64,000 nucleotides of DNA from Mytilus edulis. Lineage: Eukaryota > Mollusca > Bivalvia > Mytilida > Mytilidae. A program made the translations under genes and the position numbers. Positions 24,640-35,032 of the stretch are shown here, piece after piece (position 1 is the first letter of the stretch; each line of letters begins with the position of its first letter). Below the pieces are notes generated by a model that saw only the letters and a list, made by a program, of their open reading frames with translations, ran no database searches and had not been told where the DNA came from. The stretch lies in assembly GCF_963676685.1 (NCBI RefSeq), contig NC_092351.1, positions 38,802,733 to 38,866,732 on the forward strand, written 5' to 3'.

Positions 24640-24915
24640 CACAGGTAAATTTAATTAAAAGAAAATGATAAAATTCGTGTTTTCATAATCCTAGCTAAAA
24701 AATGTAATTATAAGTATTTAATGCTTCTTGTAACTTCATAGGGTTGTAAAAGCGTTGACCGTGCGCACATTTTTAGAATGAAGCGCCTCCGCGCTTCATA
24801 CATAATGTACCTCGGTCAACGCTTTTACACCCCAATAAAATTACAAAAAGAAGCATTCAATTCTTAAAATAATGAAAACACCTTCATTTTTTAATTGTTG
24901 ATTTACTCCAATCTT
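24640..24915. mobile_element. foldback miniature element
   Basis: Long imperfect arms pair around a centre at about 24785. The inner arm is GTGTTTTCATAAT, AATGCTTCTTGTAA and TTGTAAAAGCGTTGACCG on the left. On the right the reverse complements are CGGTCAACGCTTTTACA, TTACAAAAAGAAGCATT and ATTATGAAAACAC. The tip ATGAAGCGC/GCGCTTCAT is perfect. No ORF is present. It lies downstream of the GRHPR 3' end. Confidence 0.7.
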
Positions 24916-25155
24916 CAATATTACAATCTTAGCCTAAAACACCATCTTAATTAAAAAAAATCTCGGAGGACAAGGCATTAAAATTGTAACAAGTTCTGTT
25001 TCATCTCAGTTTAAAGGATTACTAGTTTAAATATCTTTAGATTTAAAACGCTTAACATCATTATTTGTTTTAAGAGGAATCTCGAAATAAGAACTGTCTT
25101 TTCGTTCTACCCTTTTAAGAAAAAAATCGACAACCTGTATATAACACAGATTGAA

Positions 25156-25161
25156 TTTATT
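25156..25161 (-). promoter_or_regulatory. poly(A) signal AATAAA, GRHPR
   Basis: AATAAA on the - strand, about 160 bases after the GRHPR stop codon, is the nearest canonical signal. Confidence 0.5.
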
Positions 25162-25320
25162 CAATACCATGACAATTGACAAATTAATAATTGCACTTTT
25201 ACCCTTGATTTTCCTGACGATAATCCCATCGTTTACAGAACAACCAGTGTCCACGCTGTTAAAGCCAACATATGTCTATTGCAATTTGTAATGAAAATGA
25301 TGTTTCCATGTAGTACTTAA

Positions 25321-25919
25321 CTACAGCGGTACCGGTGATGGCAAAGTTTGTCCCTTGAATCCAGCAATAGCATTTTTAGCAGCAGTGACTGCCATTACAT
25401 TTCTGGTATCAGTTGTTGCACTACCTAAATGTGGAAAAATAACACAGTTATCTAAAGTTTTCAATTGATGATCAACAGGAAGTGGTTCTGGTGAAGTCAC
25501 ATCGAGGCCAGCAGCCATTATCTGACCAGATTTCAAAGCATCATAGAGATCTTCTTGATTGACAAGTACCCCACGCGAGGAATTTATAAATATTGCATCT
25601 GATTTCATTTTTGAAAAAGCATCTTTGTTGAAAAGACCCTTGTTTTCTTCGTTCATTGAACAACATGCTACTACGAAGTCTGAGTTTCGAAGCAGCTCAT
25701 CAAACGAAACGAATGTAGCACCGATCTCCGTTCCTCCAGGCTTTTCAGAATGGCCACTGTAAAGAAACTTCGCAACACCAAATGGCTGTAGTCTCTTGGC
25801 AACAGCTAAACCAATCCTGCCTAAACCGACTATCCCGACTGTACAACCATTTATCTGTTTTCCACAAAGCCAGTGACCATTTTGCCATCCCACCATTCCC
25901 TTTTCTACAGCTTTAAATC
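25321..25919 (-). CDS. GRHPR: GRHPR exon 3 (long terminal exon)
   Basis: The acceptor CATTTAG precedes GATTTAAAGC and the stop TAG is at 25323-25321. About 200 residues in one exon cover the cofactor-binding domain and all catalytic residues. Vertebrate GRHPR splits this region into several exons, so introns were lost here or gained there. Confidence 0.93.
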
Positions 25920-28649
25920 CTAAATGAAAACAAAATATTAAATGTTTAAAAGCTGTAGATGATACATCGACTTACAATGTTTCACATTCAGTCATACATG
26001 AATATATCTCTTTTTTTTGTTGCTACAAGTATGCTATTTGAATACTTAAAGGGAATGTCCAGTTACTAGTATATAACTGAATTGATTTAGTGTAGTCAGC
26101 GTGGGTAGATCTGAAGCATATTTTCTGTATTGGCTACATTCAACATACATTCCATTTTTACTAGGATTCGTATACTATAATAACGTGTTTTGACTAGGAT
26201 TCGTATACTTTTTTGACTAGGAATCGTCTACTAATAATGTATTAGACAAGGGTTTGAGACGACTACTTAGAATTCTTTATAAGACATAATTGTTTCTTGC
26301 GTTGTACTGTTGTAAGATATATGTATTATTGAACTATTCTATATTTCTATATTTAAACATTGACCATACGGATTTCAATAGGGAGTAGATTGGAAAATTG
26401 TCACTTTCAACTGAACAAAATTGACAGACATAGATGCACTCAAAATTTAAATAATTTGATCAAAACGATTGAGGGGTCTCCGATGCATCACCAGCCTGTC
26501 AACTTTACGTTTGAACCCTGCTCGTAGCGATATGTGTCCGACTCTGAACTAAACTGACATGCATTATCAGTTTTCCAGCCGAAGGTCGACTACTCCTACC
26601 AACAAAAATAGGCCGCAACGAAATAGCCAAGTAAGTAGAAGATGGGTTCAAACACAAATACACCATTTTTTTTAAAAAATAAAACGAAACAGGAAAGACG
26701 GATTGATATAGAAAGCTGAATGAAAATGTGACTATATCTTAACTATATGACATTGCCTTGTACTTTATCTATCAGTCAAACGATTCTAACTGTTGTATTT
26801 TTTTATATAAATAAAAGGGGGTTAATGTCACACCAATCCAACGACAAAAAAGGTTTACATAAATATTTCAACAATAAACAAGTGTCTATCCAATGCAGAG
26901 ATCTGCCCTCCCCCCGTCTAAAAAGCATTAGTTTATAATATTTATATCAAAGGGGCTAATATCTGGAAACAAATAATTCATTACATTAAGTCATTATATG
27001 TGTACCTTCTTTAATCCTTCTTGAAGTAGCTAGTAACAAAGCAAGTGTCAACTCTGCTGTTGTCTCTGTCAGTACCCCCGGGGTATAACCGACAGCTATT
27101 CCACGGCGACGACATTCTGCTATATCAATATGCTCCAAGCCTACTGACATGGTGGATATAACCTTAAGCTGACTTCCTAAAAGATACAAAATTATCATAG
27201 CTTACTAAACGATTTTAAATTGTAGCACATGGAAACCAGTAATGTCAAAACGTATAGCGGAATCATATCAAATAGAAAAAAATACAATACAACGGTATAT
27301 TCCAAAAGCAAGTAAAACAGTGATGTTCCACAAACTATTAAACATAATTTCTCATCTTTTTTGTTCAGTGACCAATATTAAGCCTGTAAACTTAGATACG
27401 ATTCAAGTAAACTTATTGCTCCTTAAAAATAAACTCATTTTTATAAGTTACTAGTATCGATATCTCATTGAAGTAAGATCTTTGAATATTGTCTTAATCG
27501 GTACTTACCATGCAGTGGCATCGACCCAGTGTTTTTGTAAACCACGACTTGTAATATGGCGAGACACACACAGTCAGAAACATCCCGCCAACATGTTTAA
27601 CACCGCATTATTTTGTATGTATGTGTCTGTCTCAAGTCAGGAGACAATAGTACTAGTTTGGTGTCGTTTGTTGCTATACACAACTAGCTGTTACATATAC
27701 TTAGTATTTGTTTTTCGTTCAACTCTTTGTTCATAAATGATCATAAATAAGACGGTAAGCTTTCTCGTTTGTATAATTGTTTTACATTTGTCATTTCGGA
27801 GCATTGTATAACTTGCTGTGCGGTATGGGGACTCTTCATTGTCGAAGGATGTACGGTGACACATAGTTGTTTATGTCTGTGTCATTTGGTCACTTGCAAA
27901 GAGTTTTCTCATTGGTAAGTATATCCGTACTTAGCTGCGGAACCTAAGAGCTACGGTTCCGCAGCTAATCCGTACTTTGACCTATAATGGTTTACTTTTA
28001 TAAATTGTGACACTTGGGTGGAAAGTTGTCCCATTGGCACCATATTATACCACATCTTCTTATATCTATAGTAAGCATACAGCATCTTCTTTTTTATATA
28101 TAAATTTTACATAAAACTGTTTGAAAGTTGTGCACAGCCTGTCCGAAATATGGGACACACTTTGTAAAAGTGTTCTTATCCATTGTTAGATCTGATAAGA
28201 TGGTACCCTTTGGTATACCAATATTTTAATATTCCCTACCACGTTACAGTAGCGGATCAAGAAATTTTCAGAAGTGAGGGGTCCACTGACTGCATAAGTG
28301 GGGCCCTCCGGTCATGCTTCAGTGATTCCCTTTATATTAAATCAACAAAAAATAAAAAGGGGGGACCGGCTCCGCTGTGCCCCCACTGAATCCGCCTTTG
28401 TGTTACCGTTCATGCATTAAAACTTAAGAGTTGATTTATTTTCTTACCAGCGGCATCTAGGACTAACTTATCTACACGATCTGGTGGATGAACAATTAAA
28501 GCGTTTGCACCAACCACACCCTGCAGTAACGCCTCCCTCGTAATGAATCCATCCCCCGTCCATTCTCTTATAGAAAATTCTGGTTCCAATAGAGCCCTTC
28601 CTGCAGGTGGAACTGTCCTTGATAGAAAAATAGAAGCACGAGATGTCAT
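25321..28649 (-). CDS. GRHPR: glyoxylate/hydroxypyruvate reductase (3 exons, complete)
   Basis: Exons 28448-28649, 27006-27176 and 25321-25919 join to 972 bp, encoding 323 residues; the human enzyme has 328. This is a D-2-hydroxyacid dehydrogenase that reduces glyoxylate to glycolate and hydroxypyruvate to D-glycerate with NAD(P)H. Exon 1 starts [20 protein letters not shown]. Exon 2 carries [14 protein letters not shown] and [20 protein letters not shown]. Exon 3 holds the dinucleotide-binding GIVGLGRIG, the NSSRG segment with the expected catalytic Arg, [11 protein letters not shown] with the Glu, and PHLGSAT with the catalytic His. All key residues are present and no frame is broken. Both introns have GT donors and AG acceptors. 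Intron 1 hosts dispersed repeats. AATAAA lies about 160 bases past the stop. Confidence 0.93.
26245..26985. other. GRHPR intron 2, no other feature
   Basis: Just upstream (26149-26232) the short block GACTAGGATTCGTATACT is repeated about three times with changes. The rest holds only chance ORFs. Confidence 0.4.
27006..27176 (-). CDS. GRHPR: GRHPR exon 2
   Basis: The acceptor TTTTAG precedes GAAGTCAGC and the donor GTACAC follows AAAGAAG. The exon is 171 bp and restores the codon split from exon 1 (Gly). It encodes the conserved STMSVG and [14 protein letters not shown] segments. Confidence 0.92.
27600..28075 (+). repeat. dispersed repeat family A, long copy plus partial second copy, GRHPR intron 1
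   Basis: The first part (27600-27915) runs from ATGTATGTGTCTGTCTCAAG to GAGTTTTCTCATTGGTAAGT. After a hairpin the second part (27975-28075) resumes with GACCTATAATGGTTTACTTT and ends with GTTGTCCCATTGGCACC. Confidence 0.7.
27931..27968. repeat. 14-bp perfect hairpin between family A copies
   Basis: TTAGCTGCGGAACC (27931-27944) and GGTTCCGCAGCTAA (27955-27968) pair perfectly around a 10-base loop. It sits exactly at the junction of two partial family A copies. Confidence 0.8.
28247..28400. repeat. dispersed repeat family B in GRHPR intron 1
   Basis: GTAGCGGATCAAGAAATTTT, GTGGGGCCCTCCGGTCATGC, TTCAGTGATTCCCTTTATAT and CCCCCACTGAATCCGCC follow the order of the copy at 8037. Confidence 0.65.
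28448..28649 (-). CDS. GRHPR: GRHPR exon 1
   Basis: It has 67 codons plus one base from ATG at 28649 to GATGCCGCTG, followed by the donor GTAAGA. The start matches the family N-terminus; I see no need for an upstream coding exon. Confidence 0.88.
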
Positions 28650-30080
28650 CGTTCAATATGTTAAGTTAGTAGCCGGGGTTAATAAATAGGACAAATAAAT
28701 ACACTTAAAAATTGATAAGGTACATCACCACGTAGTTATTTTGAAATTTAAATTTTCCGTCATTAAAAGTACGCGTCATGTACATAGACATTGTCGGGTA
28801 TCTGCTCCTCCCTGTTCATTTCTAGTACAGCTGGTACTAATTTTTTTTGTTGTCAATTGCCGTCCGACGTCCGTTTGTCTGTTACACTTTTCCTATTTAT
28901 TAAAGATTTAATGATCTTAATATGAAAAGTCGGTAATATCAAAATATGACATACGATCGAGTTTATCATTTCGATTTTGATACGAACTCTAATTTTAATT
29001 TTTATTCCTGGAAGACTTCATACGACGATGCTCAGTGAAGAGATGCACGCAGAAAATTATCAAAAATAGTCTCACAAGACGTGACAGCTCTAACTCAAAT
29101 AAGGAATGCATCGAAGCTATTTAATTTTAAAAATATACCAATATAAACTACACGCAGACGTGACCCCAAGGGTTGATTGGGTTATAGAATTATGCAAAAA
29201 ACAAATTATAAAGACAGCAGTGATGACTTGGCCCTCTCAGTCCATACACGAACCATTTTCCCTCCCCAACAGCACTTTTGGAAAGTCCGGTTGGTGTACT
29301 GTTGTAAGGAGGAAATCTGCCTCTATTATACATACCCTCTTTTTCCAGTTGTAGTCGAGAAATCTTACTCTTCAGCCAAGTCAACCTTCTTTGCAGACAT
29401 TACCTGTTAAGAGTATTTTATCGTCCTGAATATGCATGAACTATTTGCCACTGGATTAAAATAACAACTACCTATCAATACTATTAACAGAATGGCGTGA
29501 TTCATTATAGGATTACACACATTTTTCTAGAGGTTATTGGTGTGTTAACCGGGGCGATTAACTCACAAACTGAATAAAAGTCCGAATATTTTACAGAGGG
29601 GACCAACCTATGTTTTGCCATGACATAAATTCGCCAAATAATTCATGAAATTTCGCGGAATTTTATTTTTAAATTTTAATATTATACATTTTCGAATCTT
29701 TAGTGCATTTATTTTATTTCTTTTTTTTTTTTTATTATGTATGCATTAAAATAAAAACAACTGTGATGCATTTGTTTTTTGTTTTTTTTTTATTTCTCGA
29801 TTTGTTGAAAATCCCGGGATCCCTATAAGCATGTGTATCGCGCATGAATAGATTACGAAAGTAGTTTCGAAAGCATGGTTTAACGAAGTGTAAACCAAGA
29901 GAAAAATTCTAACTGACCAATCCAGTTCAAGGATTTATAGATATGAGAGTTATTTAGTCATAGTAACGTCTTGGAAACCGTGACGAAAGATGTTGCAGAG
30001 TTTTTATGTTTTTGTTTCATCTTGACGAGTAAGAATAAGTGAAACTAAAATTATATAACAGAATATATAGATATAAAGCA

Positions 30081-30127
<47 letters not shown>

Positions 30128-30475
30128 CATGTAACACTGCCAACTGTCAATGTAAAGTAAAACATTTTATTTGGCAAAGTTCAAAAGGGAAACTTGGTCG
30201 AAAACAATCGATGCTTGGAGTTTCAATATTTATAAAATGGTACTCTGGTTTTCCATATATTTGATGTGAATTCGACTTTACCGATATAATGTATTCCTGT
30301 CAAACCCAATTCTCAAAGAATGGACCTGTTTATTAAGTATAATCAAACAAACTCCTACAAGTAATAAGAATTGTCTTTATAATCGGTCAAATTCATCGAA
30401 CACATATAAACAGAAAAACTAACCCAACTGTCTATTAATACCTCCTTAAATACATTACAATTTGAAAAATAAAAC
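28650..30475. other. region upstream of GRHPR, no gene supported
   Basis: The GRHPR promoter must lie here but no core element can be named. ORFs at 29106-29410 overlap on both strands and are not convincing. Confidence 0.4.
30088..30124 (+). repeat. poly-A tract of 37 bases
   Basis: It is an uninterrupted A run after ATAAAGCAAAAACAT. It could be the tail of a retrotransposed copy on the + strand, but no element body or target duplication was identified. Confidence 0.8.
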
Positions 30476-30479
30476 TTAA

Positions 30480-31047
30480 GGCAGTTCAGGGGTATAGAAA
30501 AAAAAATGACAGAAATTTGTCATACTTTGCCAAAATGAAGATTTTACTATGCTTTTTTCAAAAACATAATAAAAAGTATGGGTCACCGCGCTATTTGTCA
30601 AGGTACGAGTCGTTCAAAATTGTCAAAATTTGCTTAGATTGTTCATGAAAAAACACATTTTTGTGCATAAAAAGAAATCTAAAAGACAGAATTTTGAAAT
30701 AAAATATGAGAAGATAGGTTTTATAATATATTTTAAGAAAATAGAAAGAAAAATGGTGTCACCGAACTCATTTTCTTGCTACAAGTTTGTCCAGTATAAA
30801 TTTTGTACTAAAAGAGTTATCTCCCCTTAAATGGCTTATTTGAAAAATTGATTCTAAAAAAAAACGCAAATATTTGGTATTTGTTAAAACATTCCGATAA
30901 TGCAATGAATCACTAAGTTTTATATAAATAACAGTGCAACCAATAAATTGCAAATCTGTCTCCAAATTTGCAGATTTGGGCAAAGAACTAGACCGATTAT
31001 GTATTGTGATTCTACAATTCAAGATGGCGGTATACCCCTGAACTACC
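30480..31047. mobile_element. non-autonomous DNA element flanked by TTAA
   Basis: The termini are inverted: GGCAGTTCAGGGGTATA on the left, TATACCCCTGAACTACC on the right. TTAA flanks both ends (30476-30479, 31048-31051). TTAA duplications are typical of piggyBac and Kolobok. If the terminal TAA is instead taken as TWA, a PIF/Harbinger origin is possible. No transposase frame is present in 568 bp. It contains GAGTTATCTCCC at 30814. Confidence 0.65.
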
Positions 31048-31129
31048 TTAAATTGAAACGTTTTTCAGGCATATTTGACCATAATTATTCTTCTCTGTTA
31101 AAATTCGTTTTCAGTCTTTTATGCTTTTA

Positions 31130-31940
31130 ACATTTTATAGTTTAGATACGTCATCGTCTGTGACAAAGATATTCTGGGTCATAACGGATATTAACTAACT
31201 CATAATTTATTTGTCATTTTCTAGATGTAATTCAAGAGATGAAGCAGATTTAACTATTGTAACCTTTATTTCAAGTGTGATGAGATAGGAGCGTTTCACG
31301 TAGTCACCAAACTTTGAATTATTGTTTAGTGAGAGAACATCATTTATATATATATAGTGGAACGTGAAGTTAAAAGAACAAGCCGGTACGAAGATGAACT
31401 GTTCGTTTCCATTGAAATGTCATACGTTCTTCCCACTTAACACATACTAGAACACGCCCGCGAAATCGCGGGCATATACAGCTCTATTGGTAAAAGTCAA
31501 ATTAAATAAAAAATTTGCACCGCTTCAAACATGAATAAATGTAACTGCTTATATAGACCATTATTAGTCTAATAAAATATGCTTCTATGACAATCCATCA
31601 GTGCTTTTTCTTTTTAGAGCCTGTATTAACATGCCAATGGTAGGATATGAATCTTGTATAAATGACAAAGACTGACTACGACTAATTTGAGGGGTTGTCG
31701 GAGCTAGGGGTCCTGATCCCGAAATCCCGGGCTTGAAACCATGAAATCCAGAGATTCAGAATTTAAAGAAATTCATTTCCCGAAGTTCTGAAATCGAAAA
31801 ATATATTCCCGGCCCCAGTAAGGATCAATCCCCAAACACCGAGCTTAAAAACATCCGATCCCGACGTCCCCAAAAAGGTCCTGCCTCCCTTTAATCTCTA
31901 CCCTACTTTCATTTTTGCTAAATCACTACTTTCACTTTAA
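31130..31940. other. no gene; repeat-like fragments
   Basis: ACTAGAACACGCCCGCGAAA with TCGCGGGC at 31447-31480 resembles the block near 18105. The stretch 31680-31880 has recurring CCCGGG/TCCCGA words and looks like an old dispersed repeat. No coding region is supported. Confidence 0.4.
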
Positions 31941-32160
31941 ACAATTAATTTTTATGCCCCATTTATGGGCATTATATTTTCTAGTCTGTGCATGCGTGCG
32001 TTCGTTCGTTCGTCCGTCAATCCGTCCGTCTGTCCCGCTTCAGGTTAAAGTTTTTGGTCGAGGTAGACATAAGTTTTTGATGAAGTTGAAGTCCAATCAA
32101 CTCGAAACTTAGTAAATATAGTGCGGCCCGATGTGTCATCCGTGTACTGACACATTCTTT
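31940..32160 (+). repeat. dispersed repeat family G
   Basis: It begins with ATGCCCCATTTATGGGCATT, passes a short GTTC-rich run, then CCCGCTTCAGGTTAAAGTTT, TTGGTCGAGG, TTTTTGATGAAGTTGAAGTC, CTCGAAACTTAGTA and CATCCGTGTACTGACACATT. The same order occurs in reverse at 62690-63052. Confidence 0.8.
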
Positions 32161-32463
32161 TTTCCATGTTTTACTTATTTTAATATATGCAACTGGTATG
32201 AACCCTTCAATAGTAAACATTTCAAAGAAAACAGTAGACAGAATACAGAGAGTTTCTATATATCAAAGTAGTATAATCGTAGTTTACATGTAGGTAAACG
32301 CATGGGGCGTAGCTGGGTCCTTTTGAAGTGCACGTCAAATAGGGGGGATTGCCCCCCCCCCCCCCCCCCCCGATTTGTTTTTTGGCTAGACGCAGAATGG
32401 TGCGTTCTGAGGGCCTAAAATTGGTTTGAATAGCAAATTATTAGGACTATATTTGATCATTTT

Positions 32464-32589
32464 TTATTGAAAAACATCCTGAATAATTTTCAAAAATCTG
32501 CCCTTCGTATTAATAGCTGCAACAAAAACGTCCATGGTCTTGTCTAAATTGACCTCAAAATCACGGTGGATGTGCATAACACCCAAAGC
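32464..32589 (-). pseudogene. hAT element, C-terminal transposase fragment
   Basis: The frame ALGVMHIHRDFEVNLDKTMD, then VFVAAINTKGRF and a stop, matches the layout of hAT C-termini (an MxHIHxD-xE-N-D-x-x-x-D-x-F pattern). Confidence 0.6.
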
Positions 32590-33565
32590 CGATTATCTGT
32601 CATTCCTCAACGGGCATTGTTAGGAGAACACACAGTATTGTAACAATGCGAGGTTAACTATATCAAGCGTTTGACACAGTGTTGTCTGCACTTTATCACT
32701 AGTTAGGCTCAGAGTAGTTAGGATTCGACAGCGTGCTCTTCAGCATTCAACCACTCTCTTGAAGTCTTCTAAAGACAACCAGGTATCTCTCAGGTATATG
32801 TCTGATGAATTGTGACAATTTGGTCATTATTTATTTGTCAGACTACACACGGAAGAAGTAGAGAGAAATTCGCCAGTAATCCCTAGGTGTTTCGGCTGGA
32901 TGGCTAGCTCTCGAGGTCGCTTCAACACCGCCTAGGAACATTTTCAACTATATCAAAAGCCTCTGCTATATCTAGAGCGATTTGGTATAGCTCGTTCCAA
33001 ACACTCATTATCATCATTTCGCTCGGAACGCAACATTTCAGTATTAACGGACAAGTACTGTGGAATCGGATGAAGTCTTGAAAGGCTATTTCATTTTATT
33101 TTTAATGCATTGACGCCTTATTTCGACAGGAAGGTGTCAAAACAGAAGAATATGAAGTAGCCTTTCAAAACAATAATTTAAAGAGGGAATTCAGATTAGT
33201 ATTTACCATTATCGTAATTTACATATAAAAGAGGGGCGAAATATACCAAAAGGACAGTCAAACTCATATAAAGGTTATTGTAATTCGTTAAATTGTTTAG
33301 GGTTGGATCCAAAGTTGAGAGATAAAAAAATGGAACAAACGTCAATTGGTCATTTTTTTGCCAAAATTATGTACGAAATTTACAACCCTCATCCAAAGAA
33401 AAACGTGGGTTTACAACCCCTGCAGCCCTGTTAGTTCAACGACGTGCATTATATATTTTTTTTAATGAATATACCTTGTCGGAAATTTGTAGGTGTGGTC
33501 ATCTTTCCATTTGTCAGTCAAAACTTCACATTTTTTCCTAAGGATTTCTAATCTTTCAACAAAGA

Positions 33566-33682
33566 AATGTCTGGATAAGATGGTCCAAGATTTTTTTGTA
33601 CTGGCTTTGACATTGACACTGATGATGTCTGGATAAGATGGTCCCAGATTTTTTTGTACTGGCTTTGACATTGACACTGATG
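33566..33682. repeat. two-unit tandem duplication of about 59 bp
   Basis: ATGTCTGGATAAGATGGTCC, a T run, GTACTGGCTTTGACATTGAC and ACTGATG occur twice, starting at 33566 and 33625. Confidence 0.85.
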
Positions 33683-33688
33683 TGGCGC

Positions 33689-33859
33689 TTATGATACCGA
33701 TTCGTCGTAAACTTTTGACGTTTCAGAGTCTATATTGTCATGATTTGTTGCTGGTTCTGTTTCTGCATGCCTATCACCGCTGGTACTGTTAGTAGGCATT
33801 TTGGTGAAAAAATTGTCTAAAGTTTGCCCTTTTGGCTTGTCACGCTTTGAACTGCTCAT
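33689..33859 (-). pseudogene. hAT element, N-terminal ORF fragment
   Basis: A 56-residue frame starts MSSSKRDKPKGQTLDNFFTK. A start rich in Ser/Lys/Arg followed by QTLDNFF is what I know from transposase-derived proteins of the hAT/ZMYM type. It stops at 33689 just before a tandem duplication of about 59 bp (33566-33682). Confidence 0.6.
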
Positions 33860-34149
33860 GTTTACGCTGCTTTTTTACGTTGAGTACCAGAAAAAAATTC
33901 TCGCAAATAAATTAAAAACTATTTCGGTCAGGGTTGATTTTACATACGGAAATATTATTGTGACGTTATCAAAATAGTTATAGTGTATCGTTGTCTACGT
34001 TTCTTGTTTCAGTTAAATTTTACATTTTTTACTCGTTGTATTTTTTTTTTTATTTTTCTGCGTAAATGATTTTTTTAGACCCCGCGATGTGCACGCCATG
34101 GCGTGACAGCGTATATGGAGCTACGCCCCAGAACGCAAACAAATAATTA

Positions 34150-35028
34150 TCCTCTCTAAGGAGGTCTAATAGTTGTGGTTCTTGCAATCTAAACACCATG
34201 ATATGGAAAACGCTCTGATTGGCTTATTTATATTTCATTTTTGTTATCTATCATACGATTGGTTGTACTTGTGCATGTTACAAACCGGAAGTCTTATATA
34301 TGACTAAAAGTCTGTATTATCATAAGAATGGATGACAAATGCGACTATGCATGTTACCTATAGAACACACAGGCATGATGATTAATTCATCGTGGAAGGG
34401 AGAGAAGCGACACACAAACAAAATGAGGTTTTCTCGTTGAATAGTATTGATGTTGTAAATCAAGAAATCAAGCATCCTTCTGATATATAGTAATATGAAA
34501 ATTAGGAGAAGTAATAATGTCAGTTTCAGAAATGATGTCATTGAAGCTATAATGGAAATCGGATATACTTTGGTTATGCGTCGTCCGTACAAATAAGAAT
34601 AGGACAAAAAACGCTAAGATTCCGCTGCCATAAGTTTATTGCATTTCAAAGTTTGGTATATATTTATATATTTGGAACAGAAACCATATCGAACTTCATA
34701 CAACAGAAAAGCAAACGGATCATTCATATAATATGTGTAGCACAAACAATCAACGGAGAACAATTCATATCGAGGTTTGAACATACTGCGTCTATTTGTG
34801 ACGTGATCGGTGTCGTCCTTTGGACTTTTAATGATTCCTTGCCAATTTTATTGGCACATTGTTAATAAAATCAACGAAATAGTTTTGTTAATCGTTAAAT
34901 TAAGTTTAAGAACCTTTTGAATGATTATGAGCTGAAAAAATATTTCATATTTGACTTTTAAAATTAAATGATTAAATCTTTACTTAATTTACAAACCGGT
35001 TCATTTCGGACTGTATATTGTCATTTGA
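34150..35028. other. gene-free stretch
   Basis: ORFs at 34320-34607 (-) and 34653-34865 (+) have no recognisable product. No repeat family is identified. Confidence 0.4.
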
Positions 35029-35032
35029 ATAA

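Larger units (their letters stand above)
32303..34141 (-). mobile_element. hAT-family element, decayed, with 6-bp flanking duplication
   Basis: TGGGGCGTAGCT (32303-32314) and AGCTACGCCCCA (34129-34140) are inverted termini. AACGCA flanks both ends (32297-32302, 34142-34147). The - strand keeps both ends of a transposase-like frame: an N-terminal piece at 33859-33689 and a C-terminal piece with a stop at 32589-32464. Between them the coding sequence is deleted or broken. A run of about 20 C follows the left end. The element lies between genes and is about 1.84 kb, shorter than a full hAT. Confidence 0.75.

Noticed and set aside
26460-26540. tRNA-like B-box words (GTTTGAACCC)
   Set aside because: No cloverleaf or A box could be folded around it. 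A similar word near 18255 lies in a tandem duplication.
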